Shown here: piece by piece, positions 21,621 to 32,829 of the stretch
Numbering within the stretch: the stretch's first letter is position 1
Layout of the letters: each line of letters opens with the position of its first letter
NCBI GenBank assembly: GCA_029378245.1
Contig: JARKIF010000012.1
Span: forward strand, 682,001 to 746,000
DNA from: Roridomyces roridus
Taxonomy: Eukaryota > Basidiomycota > Agaricomycetes > Agaricales > Mycenaceae
Length of the DNA stretch: 64,000 nucleotides
Reading direction: 5' to 3'
Notes under the pieces: generated by a model
Told to the model about the DNA's origin: nothing
Databases searched by the model: none
The model's input: only the letters and a program-made list of their open reading frames with translations
Translations under genes and position numbers: made by a program

Positions 21621-22761
21621 GTCCGTGAAGAATCACCAAGAGAGTTTTCCGCTCGTGTCCAGTCGTGGGTCCAGGCATCCTGGCTATTCTCAGTACGACC
21701 CGGGATACTGGGGAGCATTCGTACTGAATCGTACCTTGCGCCTTTGAATGTATCCTCTTCCCGTGGTCACTTGGGAAGAGGGATTTTCCGGGAGCCTGCG
21801 ACAGTCGAGGACCGGGTCCGCTGAGGCCCGAGAGGGCTGGACCGTCGAGGAAGAGGCAGTCACATGGAGTTGCGGGTGAATCCCTACGAGGAGCGACTTG
21901 GAGGAGAGTATACACACGCAAAACGACTGACGCGTCGCTGGATTTGGGACGAACTCATGTCGGCGTACTTTTATTCCGTTGGATGCCATTCACAGACATC
22001 ATGGGTGGCGCTTCCTCGTCTGCGAGCGTCTGGCGCTGTCTGTGGGTGCCCACCAGCTTTCAAGCCAGACCTTGGCAAGTCAGTACCGACATCGCTCCCC
22101 CGACATTTCGAATCAATACGTACTTTTCGGTGGAGCCAGGCAATATTGGCGAAAAATCAGAAATGACCGTCGCTGAGGTGGGCGCCGCCGCGGGGGTGGG
22201 ATCGGCGTATCGGCCGACAAGCCTTCGGTCTGCCGTATGAGACTCGGGACACGGGAACGACAAAGCTGACACACCGTGTGCTCTGGAACATGGAATCCAT
22301 CTCCATCCCAAAGCCAGACCGAGAGAGTAAGTACAGCAATTATCAGGCGCGAATGGCGTGGTTCATCTTGGCCTTTGTCTGCACCACGGGCGCTTCATTC
22401 ACGCTCTGAGCCCGGTCGGAGCGTTCTAGTAGGCATTCAATACTTACGGAAAGAGTCACGTTGGACCAGTGGGACACGGACTGTCGTGAAAAAGGTCAAC
22501 ATTGAACAGATGGGCGGAGCGGTATGCTTAAGACGTACCATGAGTGGCTCCTGGACTGTGTGAGGGAAAGACGATTGCAACGAGCCTCAGGGAGGCCCTG
22601 TAATCTGAGCTGACTTGCCACTTGAGGGACTGGTTGCCAGTTAAGTAACACAAATTGTACAATTTTCTGTGCGAGTACCTATCCTATCCTATCCTCCCTC
22701 TCTTCTGTCCAGTAACACTCCGATTAGCCACAAAGGACGTCCCCAGCCCAACAAAAAGATT
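21621..22761. other. Unresolved stretch with one coding-like fragment
   Basis: On the plus strand 22002-22240 encodes a convincing peptide (RCLWVPTSFQARPW ... TVAEVGAAAGVGSAYRPT) that ends at a stop. No start, upstream exon or family could be assigned, so it may be the tail of a dead gene. The rest shows only short overlapping frames. The last 100 nt hold the 3' flank of the F-box gene at 22762. Confidence 0.3.
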
Positions 22762-24021
22762 CTAGAGCGAATCCCTCGTAAACGCAGCGAAGCCCGCCTG
22801 AATTTGAAACTCCTCCTCGGGATACTCCATCCACAACCCATCCTCTTTCTTCCATGCAGTGTGATCTACGACGATTTGAATTATCGTGCAAGAGGCGCAC
22901 TGGCTGACATACTATTACCGATACGACATGCTCTCAAAGAACCGATGACACCAGCGTCGACTTTACTCCGAACGAACTTCCAGGCTTCAAGTTTCTGCAG
23001 CTGGAAGTTCGTATGCACTACCGACATATCATAGTGACACTCCAACGCGAGATATTGGAGTCTTGAAAAACGTGGAAGAGTGCGACAGGCGTTATGGACA
23101 TCATCCTGCGGATGCGAGGTTGAGACTCGGAGACCCGTTTGAATTAATGGAAACATTTACTATTCTCCTGACCCGTATGCAGAGACTCGTCGTATGTTGC
23201 ATATGCTGAGAAAGGGACTGAAGGACGAAGCCGAAGAACCAACTGTCGACAAGATCTTGGTAGGATACGAATGGAGCATCGGAGCTCGTCAGAGCTTTGA
23301 ACGCAGACACGGTTTGGTCAATTGAGTCGTAAGAGGTGCCCGTATCCAACCAGATCAATCGCATTGCTGGGAGTTTCGGGGAAACGATGCATTTCAAGAC
23401 GTGCGATGGGGCTTCAAGATGCACGAGGTTGGGAAGGGTAATAGCTGGGATGTGATAGCTGGCACTGCCCAAGCGCGCGGTCAAGTGGGTTATAGTCGTG
23501 TGACGCGTCAGAAATTGTACCACCTCGGCGCACGAAGACAAGATATGCAAGTCACAGATCACGAGTCGAGGAAAGGTGAGGAGGGAGAGTGTGGGACAGA
23601 GGGCGGCGCCGGAGATATGGAGCTTCTCAAGGCAGCTCATGAGCTTCATTGCCTCGACTAGCAAGTCCAAATCACGCTTTGAAATAGTCTTGTCGAAGAG
23701 CGTCTCTCTACACGTCGAATTTAGATTGACCCATTCGTCAAATGTAAGCTTTACGCACCTTATGGTCAACGACCGTATCGCGGAGCCTCGTGTCGGACTT
23801 GAAACCAATCCGGAGCAAAAAGCGACGAAACGAGCTCGATAAAGGACAAGCACAACGGCGCGGTTCAGGAAAGGTAAGGTGAGACTGTGGAGAAGCTTCG
23901 ACACGGAGCAAAGGGATGGAAAGTCGGCTTCCTCCACGTTGTGGATGACTTCGATGAGCAGCTCGTTGGGCAGGTGCATAGCCGACGAGAGCGCCGTGCG
24001 TTGGCGACGCGTCAGGACCAT
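22762..24021 (-). CDS. F-box-like protein, tandem copy A
   Basis: The start at 24021 opens MVLTRRQRTALSS, then an F-box (HLPNELLIEVIHNVEEADFP ... SVSKLLHSLTLPFLNR). Leucine-rich segments follow (FPRLVICDLHIL, LPNLVHLEAPSHVLK). An intron before about 23100 leads to an exon with LPRFSRLQYLALECHYD, and another to the end (HTAWKKEDGLWMEYPEEEF ... TRDSL). It is about 1.7 kb from, and clearly paralogous to, the next gene, with the same start, exon order and last exon. By family it is an SCF substrate adaptor. Exon borders are inferred from the alignment of the two copies; the frame through the last introns is not fully certain. Confidence 0.72.
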
Positions 24022-24551
24022 GGTAGTGAAGAAAGAAGCGGTGACCTCGGGATCAGCTGCAGTCACAAACAAACAATAGTCTCTTTTACAGACCCTCGAC
24101 GCTCCGCAAGCTCCGCGAACAAACAACGCTTGGTACCAAAAAGGGAAATATCTCTCTTCGTGTAAACACACTCTCTGCACACGGAACCACCTCACAGTTT
24201 ACATAGATATTTCCTCCAAAGTGCGTGTCCTTTTCTGTACACTCAATCAAGGAGGCACAGTGCGGGACGGTGCATACAACTTCAAGTGAAATTCAAACTT
24301 CCGCGCCGATGTAGGCCTGTCTGAGAGTTCAAGCGTCTATTTGACTGAATACGGGTGATTGCCCAAGTCGGAGACTCAGAATCTCGGACATGAGAAAATA
24401 TCACACTTTGAGTCAACGCAAACTGTGAGCAAATTGACTCAGAAACTACAGTTAGTAGTTTATCTAATAAGAGTACCTATCCTTCCCTCCTCCTCCATTC
24501 CCATTCCGATGCACCACAATAAAGCATATGTGTCCGTCCGTTCAAAAGTTT

Positions 24552-25821
24552 CTAGAGCAAATCAACCATAAACGCATCGAGCCCCGCCTGAATCTGAAAC
24601 TCCTCCTCGGGATACTCCTCCCACAACCCATCCACTTTCTTCCATGCGGTGTCTTCTGATGCGGATGAATGAGCTGGCAAAATTCAGGCAGCGACCAAGG
24701 TCAAACGCACGGATAGGACATGCTATCAAAGCATTGATGCTACCAGAGTCAACTTTGTTCCGCACGAGCTCCCAGGCTCTGGCAAGTCTTTCCGGAGTTG
24801 GTGGACGACGGTAGTCACATTGCAGAGCAAGATACTTGAGCTTTGAAAAGCGCGGAAGATGCGAGAAAAGGTGAATGCTACGTTTCTACAGCGGACATGA
24901 TTTTAGGAGTCCATCATTTAGGATCGAACACCAACCATGTCTCGAGCCCGTACACCGAGACTCGTTGTATGTTGCATGTGCCGAGAAAGAGAATCAAGGA
25001 CAGGGATATAATCCGTTTCCCTCATGTCGAAGAAATCTTGGTAGGATATGAATGGGGCAGTGGGGCTTGTCAAGGCTTTGAGCGTCGTTACAGTCTCGTC
25101 GATGAGGTCTGCGCTGGGTACGCCCGACTTGTCTGACCAGAAGACTCGCATCGCCGAGATCCTCTGGGAGACGACGTCCTTGAAGACGTGTGATGGAGCT
25201 TCAAGATGTCTGAGGTTGGGGAGCGAAATCGCCGGCATTGGGACCGAAGGCTCGTAGCCCAAGCGCACGGACAGGCTGGTTAAAGTCTCGTGGCGGCTCA
25301 AAAATTGTTTCGCCGCGGCGTAATGGGAGGGATGAATCTCGGTAACGGCCATTTTGCAGGTCACAAGCTGAGAAAACGTCAGGAGGGAGAGTTTGGGGTA
25401 TAGGGCGGTGACGGAAAGATATAGGGTCTCGAGACTGGTCATGGTCTGCATAGCTCTGACCAATAAGCCCAATTCACGCTCTGAGACGGTCTGGAGGTCT
25501 GATTGTCTATAAATGAGGCTGAGAGAGAGGCCGATTACGGGATGCAAAGCATACGCACAGTAAAGCGAACGATTTGATAGCGGAGCCTCGAGTCGGATTC
25601 GCGATCAAAGCCGAGCAGAAAGCGACAAAAGGATAACAGTCAATGAAGAACACGACATGGCGGTTCAGAGTGGGCAAGGTGAGGTTGCGGAGAAGCTTCG
25701 ATACACGGCACAGGGATGGAAGGTCGGCTTTGGGTACGTTCTCGATGATTTCGATAAGCAACTCGTTGGGTAAGCGGGTAATGGAAGAGAGCGTCGTGCG
25801 TTTACGACGCGTCAGGACCAT
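24552..25821 (-). CDS. F-box-like protein, tandem copy B
   Basis: This is a paralog of the gene at 22762-24021 in the same orientation. The start at 25821 gives MVLTRRKRTTLSSITRLPNE, then the F-box (LPNELLIEIIENVPKADLPS ... LLRNLTLPTLNR). The first exon ends FALLCV at a GTATGC donor with acceptor TTATAG near 25507. The LRR part includes LETLYLSVTALYPKL and LPNLRHLEAPSHVFKDV, close to the copy A sequence. The last exons carry LPRFSKLKYLALQCDYRRP and TAWKKVDGLWEEYPEEEF, ending at TAG 24552-24554. Both copies share a GTACCTATCC motif shortly beyond the stop, so the duplication unit includes the 3' flank. Roughly 530 bp separates the start of A from the stop of B. Confidence 0.75.
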
Positions 25822-26251
25822 GGCTCAGTGGCTGGCTGTCCTACGGGGTGGCGGCGTCGAAATCGCTACGATGGTCGTGATGAAGAAGAAGCGCGTCAAC
25901 AATCGCAAACAATCAACGCTGTTGAACCAGAAAGGAAATTTCTGGCGTCAACTTGGCAAGCCCCATTCAAATAATTATTTGTATTACATTCTACAACAGT
26001 ATTGTTCGGCTAATCGTTGTCCAGTTTGCCATAAACGTCCACGCCCAATCTAAAGGCAACGAATTACATAATCCCCCCGATGCAGTGGACGAGGCGACCG
26101 AGGTTTTCGCCAAAGTATGCGATCGGTTTATTGTATTTTGGGGTCCGCGGGCAAGGCTTGAGTAGAATATATTAGTTCCGATCGCATCGATCAGATGGGA
26201 CCCCAGGTTCTGCCTCTCTCTTTTCTTCCCATATAAAGACAACTCGCTGAG

Positions 26252-27408
26252 ATGGGTGCACCAGCAAATGCACCTCGAAGTCTTAGATCTTTCCTCGTCG
26301 CTGTGGTCGTCCTTTCCATCCTACCCATCTATCTCCATGGATGGATCACGTCTCGCCCTGTCCTCTCAAGCATCCTCCCCGTCCCATCCAAGACCTATGT
26401 CATCTCCCTTCCGCGGCGCACCGACCGACGCGAAACGATGGAGCATCTGCGAGAGCGCCTCGGCGTCGAGTGGTCGTATTTCGACGCTGGCGAGGCAGAC
26501 ACTCCTCTCGTTGGCAAGATTCTCGACCAAGTCCATGCCGTCCGCAAGAACGCCCTCTTCCAAACGTTCGGTGGACTTCCCGCAAAGAACGGCTCGGAGC
26601 GCATCGTCATGCCATTCGAATGGCCAGACGCAGACACCCCCATATCTGCGACGCCGTTCGAGGACCTCGAGTTCCCGGCGCCATCGTCCTGGGTTGGCGA
26701 CGAATACGAGGACAAGGTCGATCTTATGGTGTCCCGGGACGACTTCACCCTCACTCGCTACAAGGCGGGCTTGCATCCGTTCGAGTATATGAGCCGTGGC
26801 CCCATCGCTTGCTACCATTCGCACATCACTCTAATATCCGAGACCGCCAAGCGCGAGTTCACGGGAGAGCCGTCGTTGATCTTGGAAGACGACGTTGATG
26901 TGGACAGGGACATCAAGGAGCAGCTCAGCGCAGTTTGGCATTTGCTGCCCACAGACTGGGATATGATTTTCCTCGGTGCGTCCTCTTGTCCTCTTTTCCC
27001 TCATCCCTCTGACGAGTCAACGCAGGCTTCTGCTGGGCCCACGAAACGAAATACACTGGCATGGACGCTGGGATGCCCCTCGACGGTTCTGAACCACCAC
27101 GGATTCGGTTGTTCCCATCCAACGAACCCCTCTGCACCCACGCCTACGCCGTCTCGCCCATTGGCGCGCGCCGCCTCCTACGCTTCCTCGACCACCCGCC
27201 CTTTGCGTACTCGCGCTCAATCGACCAGGCGTTCAAGTATCTCATTTCGCACGGCCAGATTCACAAGGCGTTTACGGTCATTCCGTCCATCGTTGCGCAG
27301 TACAGGGGGGAGAATTATGAAAGTGATGTGATGAAGAACTTGCCTGATGTGTGGGATTGGAGTTTGAAGTATGGAATCCTTGCTTCGGAGGCGAGAGACC
27401 GTGAATGA
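26252..27408 (+). CDS. Glycosyltransferase family 25, type II membrane protein
   Basis: Two exons, 26252-26975 and 27026-27408, join at G|GC to give DMIFLGFCWAHE. An N-terminal membrane anchor (residues 12-32, FLVAVVVLSILPIYLHGW) suggests a Golgi or ER type II protein. The GT25 start motif TYVISLPRRTDRRETMEHL lies just behind it. A DxD-like SLILEDDVDVDRDI is the expected nucleotide-sugar and metal site. Further family features are SRGPIACYHSHITLI and CTHAYAVSPIGARRLL. GT25 enzymes transfer galactose or other hexoses to protein or glycans; the fungal acceptor is unknown. The length, about 368 residues, is normal. Its start lies about 430 bp from the start of the divergent F-box copy B. Confidence 0.88.
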
Positions 27409-27697
27409 TTCCATACTTCGGAGAGTGTGAAATGTATTAGTCTCTCGTAGACAGAGCTCTAGATCATCTACATACTTGAAGTGAAATGTAATAGTTTTGT
27501 ACATCCGTTTCCGTTTTGAACGTTTGAACATCCATCGAAATTCAAGATTGGTTGAACTGATGTGGTTGATTCTACACAACCTCATACTGAAAAATCGCGT
27601 CGACCTTGGCCGCCGACGCCGACTTCTTGTCAAACAGATACCCAACCAATCTCCCACCAGCCTCCTGGCAAGCTCAATCCCCACAACGCGCTACAAA

Positions 27698-29920
27698 TCA
27701 AATCATCCCATATAGCGCGTTATACTCCCGCTGTATTTCTTCCAAGTAATGGTCTGCGTCACGAAATCTCAGAAATCAATAGATGATGTAAAATGTAAAA
27801 CTCACCCGCAAGCGGACTCGTCATCGCATACGACGCCAAAATGAGGAGCCCATTCTGCACATCAACACCAAGCAAGCTCTCATCTTCCCCAGCAACCGCC
27901 CACTCTGAACCCCTCAACATCCGCAAGTTCTGTATCTCACCGATGAGCACGCGACACGCCAGAGCGCACATTGGCGCGTACATCGCATCCGCGTTCCCCA
28001 CCAGAGTCAATGTCTCCTGGACTGAATCTATGGCGGGAGGAGTCGATGGACTCGCAACGAGATATCCCAATATCCCACGCGCGGCGCCAACGCACTTGGT
28101 CCGCGCACCCAAATCGACTGGGGAAGTACGGTTGACAGTGATAGAAGCGGCGGCGATCAACAGGTAGGTATGTGTGAGTTCAGTATCCGCCAAAGAATAT
28201 CCCGGGATCGTAGAGGTGGATTCGAGGCTTGTGCGGAGTGCGTTGATGCGCAGGTCGAGATCGGTGTAGGATGTCATGTACGCTGAGAATTCCCGTCGGT
28301 GCCAGGTCGAGATCTATCAAAACTTTGTGTGAGTGGAATGGATAGATGCGGAAGAGTGGGACGTACTGGAGGGCCATTGGCCAGCAAAGCGCAGGGAGCG
28401 ATGAAGTAGAACAGCGGCTTGAGCCTGAGCAGCGGCGACTGCAGGAGCAGCGATATTGCCATGTTCCTCGGCCAGAAACCGTCGAACTACATCCCCTCCT
28501 CCTCCCCCTATCTCTTCCTCGCCCTGCATCAACTCGTATTCAACCATCTGCATCGGCCATGGCGTGGTGATTTCGGACCCCGCAGAATCGAGGATGCAGG
28601 CGTTTCCCGAGTCCCCAGAGGCAAGTGCGAGGTTCAGCTCCACTTGGAGGGACGTCACGCTCCAAAAACATCGGATTCTCTCCCCTTGTTCGACAGGATT
28701 CTGCGCCGGTCTGAGGGAAATATCCTCGAAAAGGGTACGAGATTGTAGAGTCATTGCCGAAGGAGAGCCGAGTTTATGAAGGCGATATCCGAGCACGAGT
28801 GTAGCCGCATTACTGGCGTGCACCTGCGCCACGAGCAGCCGTTTGTGCACGAGAAAGTATTTCGATATCAAGACGTGTGCTTGTATAGTCTGTAGCGAGT
28901 GCAAGGCGTTGTCCTCAATCGGCGTAATGTGTGTTTCCGCGGTGGAGATAAAGTGCAGGGCACGGCGCAGGAACTCGGGTTTCAACTCGACGAGAGAGTT
29001 GACGAGCGAGAGGTGTGCACCCCAGAGGTAGACGGCATACAGAAGAGCGAGCGACGGGCGAGCGCTGTGTTGGTAGGCAGTCGGCGGCTGCAAAGCTGCC
29101 TGCTTGAACCGCTCCAGATGTAAAAAGAAGCCCAGCTGTACTGCGTTGGGAATGAAATGGTCCAGCCTGCATCCCAATGAGAAAACAAGACACCACCAAG
29201 AACATTCCACTCACAGTACTCTGATGGTTTCCGCATGAGGTTCCTTGGACAGAATTATAGTTGAATCTCAAAACAATGTGTGAGTCACCCACCTGAGCAT
29301 CGAGTAAATCTCTAAACGAATGCTCCGACTCCGGCGTTCCTAGCAACAAACAGTATCAAACCAGGAATCTCGACAAGGACGCGCATCATACCAGAGGAAA
29401 ATTCACTGAAGATCGAGGCAGGCGGGGAAGAGTCGGGATTGAATCCGGTGGGAGCTTGTTGCCAGTAACCCTGCCATGCGGATGGACCTGGGATGCCCTC
29501 AAGCTCAGGTTCGCCATGCCCGTGCCAGTACTCTTGGCCCAGGGGAGGCGTAGACGGGAAACTGTTCGTATAGATACACGGGTCATCTTTCGGGACACGC
29601 GTACAATTTCCGCACACAGGGCGCTACAGAGGGAAGGTCAGAATATATACTACACAAGGACTTCGACTTTGAACACTCACGACTCCGTCGCATCTCTGAA
29701 ATACCTTGAGTAAAAGAGAAGACCGCAGAGAAAAATAAATGGCGCACGATCTTCAAATGACTGGTTCACAAAAGTCAGACCAAACGATTGGTAACGACTC
29801 GCAATCCGAAACTTACCGACAATTCAAACAGGCTTGACCCCGCTTCAACGGGGTAGTGCGCGGCTTCGGTGGACGAAAGCGCTTAGGTTTGTTAGCGGGT
29901 GCTTGCGTTTCCATAGACAT
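27698..29920 (-). CDS. Zn2Cys6 transcription factor with fungal middle homology region
   Basis: A nuclear DNA-binding regulator. The start at 29920 gives MSMETQAPANKPKRF, then TTPLKRGQACLNCR. The zinc cluster is rebuilt from small exons: 29817-29920, a 13-nt exon 29748-29760 (HLKI), a 15-nt exon 29681-29695 (RCDGV), then from 29623 RPVCGNCTRVPKDDPC. Spliced this way the spacing is C-x2-C-x6-C-x5-C-x2-C-x8-C, a perfect binuclear cluster. Any other joining breaks it. The middle region contains LDHFIPNAVQLGFFLHLERF and SLALLYAVYLWGAHLS, typical of the fungal-specific factor domain. A Gly-rich acidic loop (GEEEIGGGGGD) follows. The last small exon (HYLEEIQREYNALYGMI) ends at 27698. Targets are unknown. 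The carboxylesterase gene lies just upstream on the same strand. Confidence 0.82.
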
Positions 29921-30295
29921 GAGGTTGCGAAGGGAATGTTGTCAGCGCAGCCCGAGCCATCCATTGCGCACACTTTGAGGACGGGCTCAGTGGGTCTCGG
30001 TGGGTCAACACCCCACCAAGGCGCTTGCGCGCTGACCAAGGCATACCTGTCATCGTGGTGGATCGCTGCGTCGATCCCCAGGTAACGCGATGCAGCGCGT
30101 CCAGGAAGTGAATAAGGAAGCAGTGCGCCATCAATTTGATGCGTACTTGGAATCAGGGCTGTGCATCAACAACTCGGAAATGGGTGGGTCAGGTGGGTCA
30201 AGTCGTTGGGCGGGGCACGGAAGTAGCTCATATCCGACCGGTATGAAAAGTACACGTTCGGAGCCCGAGATACAACAGCAGATATTTACAAAAAT

Positions 30296-32357
30296 TGGTT
30301 CCAAAGAACATCGCAAGTGTTATCCTGGCGCGAATAAGTTGAGAGTCAAAACACCAATGAACACACAAGAAACGCTCACCAAATCCTCACTCGCAACCGC
30401 CTGCACAAAATTCCCCGGTTCCACATTCCCATTGTACGCTAATTTCGCGTAGGTCTTGGCCGGCGGCCCAGGGATGTACTTTGGCCAATTCAGCGCAGGA
30501 GACTCTGAGGGGTTCTTGATAAAGTTGGCGATGGCGGTTTGGAACGTGGTGGACCAAGTAACTTCAGCGGGTGTCGCGGTAGAGCGGATAAACGTTCCGA
30601 ATAAAGGACCAACTACGAATGCGTTGAACTGACGAGGAGAGCCAGCTGTTGGGGGAATCTACTTACTTTCGGAGGAATGCCACGCTCCTGCATCAGGGAA
30701 TTTTTGTAAATCGGCAAATACAGCGCCTACGGGCATGTATTAAGTAGCATGAAAAACCTGTCAACTTGAACTCACCGTACGAGTAGCGAAAAACGCTGCT
30801 AAAACCGGCATTAACCGTCGCTGCACTCCACAAATCCGCCGGGCTGTTTTACGAACATCAGTCGATCCAGAGACATGAAGATCCACATACCATCGAAACA
30901 TAAGATCCGTGAGCGAATCGATAATAACCTGAGAATCGTTCTGTGCTGTTGGGTACAGCGAGCGCACAAAATCAGGCGAAACAGCTGCGCCAGGGAGTTC
31001 TCCCTCAAGAAACGCCGTCAGGTTGGTCATCCCAACAGTAAACGCGCTGCCGTCGTCTTGCATGTTTCCCAAGAGGATAGGCACTTTGGCAGCCGAACCA
31101 TCGCGGATGCGTGCAAAAGGGTCGGCGAAGGCGGTAACACTATTCCAGGTATCAGTCATGTATCCTGAGAGCTTTGGAGGAAACTCACTTGTCAGTGACG
31201 GGTCCGAACGAGCCACTCAGAGGTCCATTGGTAAAATTCCGAATAGTCAATGCAGGGACTCGGCGCAAGCACTCGAGACGTGCAGGCCCGGGAGACTGGG
31301 AACATCCGACGGCGGTGGCAAACCCGTTGAATGATGTAAATGACGGAGTTACTGGTGACGAGACGGGAACCCCGGACAACAGCACCCCGGCACGGAAGGT
31401 CGCGTTAACACGGTTCCGCACAATGGCTGAAGCGACCGAAACGGAACCCGCAGATTGCCCCTGAACGTCGAGGTTCAGTCAAAAGCTTCAGTCACTGGCA
31501 GAGACATGCACCATTATAGTCACTTGACGCGGATCTCCTCCAAACTGCGCAATATTCAGTTGCACCCAGTCCAAGGCCAACTCTTGATCAAGGAACCCGA
31601 GATTATTCTGCGCAAGTGGGAGATCCGGGGACGAGGGGAAACCAAAGACATTGGTCCGATAGTTTATTGTGACCACGACGATATCCTGATTCAAAGCAAG
31701 GGATGTGCCATCATAGCCAGGGAGCGATCCAGTCCCAAAATTGAGTCCCCTAAGTGACAGTTGACATGAGGTTCTTCGAAGGCACGATTAGACAGAACCA
31801 GACGTACCCGCCGAATAGCCAGAGTACCACAGGTTTTTTCTCCTTCGTATCCGTAGACGGAGCCCATACATTTCTATTATACTCTTCAGCCAAACGAACA
31901 TTGGGAAGGCCGCAGAGAACTTACAAGAACAGACAATCCTCATTCTCGGACGCAGGCGGAGGATTATTGAACACAGACTGCGTAAATGCACTCGTCGCAA
32001 AAGCGAATTGTTGCAGGCAAGCAGGACCGAGGGTAGTGACATTTTGAGCTTGGGCGGAGACGAAAGGTACGGGAGGCTCCCAACGCAACTGCCCTACGGG
32101 GGCTTGGCCGAAACGCTAGGCTAGAATCAGTACGACTTCGAGGGTGTGTGTTGAATGAAGTGAGCTCACCACTCCTTTAAAAGACATCACTAGCGACAGC
32201 CGCGTCAGTGGATACCCAAAGTCGACCCGGGTTCGAGACATACCTCCATCCTGCTCGACCCCATGTAGCTGGCCCGAGGTAGTGGAGATGACAATAGGAG
32301 ATGTCTGCGATGCGACACCAAGGACAAAAGACGCGAAGAGGGCAATGGAGCTCAGCA
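30296..32357 (-). CDS. Secreted type-B carboxylesterase/lipase-like protein
   Basis: An alpha/beta hydrolase of the cholinesterase and fungal lipase family. The start at 32357 gives a signal peptide (MLSSIALFASFVLGVASQ). Family landmarks follow: VMSFKGVRFGQAPVGQLRW, ENEDCLFLNVW, DIVVVTINYRTNVFGFP and NLGFLDQELALDWVQ. The nucleophile elbow TIMGQSAGS is restored by a GTGCAT...GTTCAG intron. The acid is probably in LLGNMQDDGSAF (Asp in place of the more common Glu), and the histidine in DAGAWHSSEIP. The final exon, reached by a GTGAGC intron, adds DNTCDVLWNQFL, the usual cysteine-containing end. The length of about 540-560 residues is normal. Substrate is not predictable. Confidence 0.87.
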
Positions 32358-32829
32358 TCGTTATTCCTTGCAGAACCAATTCGTGCGTGTTCTAGATACT
32401 TATACCCATGCCACCGGGCACTACTGAGCCGGAGGTCTTCCTCTTAGAGTGTGAGACTTGAGTTAGACACAAGTCTTGAGGACACCTGCGCCTTTAGACG
32501 GCTGAAGAATGTGTCGGGGTGCAGAAGGAGTGTGCCGCCGCCGTGCCGGCTGCGTTGAAATTCCATTACTGGGAATGTTTTCTGGGAGCCAGTTGGAAGA
32601 AGAACACCGTGTAAGCGTTTCCCGAAGATGGAAGCAGGAGGTAAGAGGCATCATTGATGGCACCACTAGACTGGAGATTCAGCCATATATTCAGAACTGC
32701 GATATACAACAAGCGCGTAAATAGATCAAGATGTAGTCTTTTCGAACAACAATGTCCCCATTACCCTAAGTTAGATAAGTATAGACAAGTAGAAGACGCA
32801 AATTTGAAAGCAAGGAAGGAAAGAGGCCA
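32358..32829. other. Intergenic
   Basis: Holds the esterase promoter (a GGTATAAGTA-like TATA on the minus strand near 32396-32405) and the 3' flank of the next gene. No coding evidence. Confidence 0.45.
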
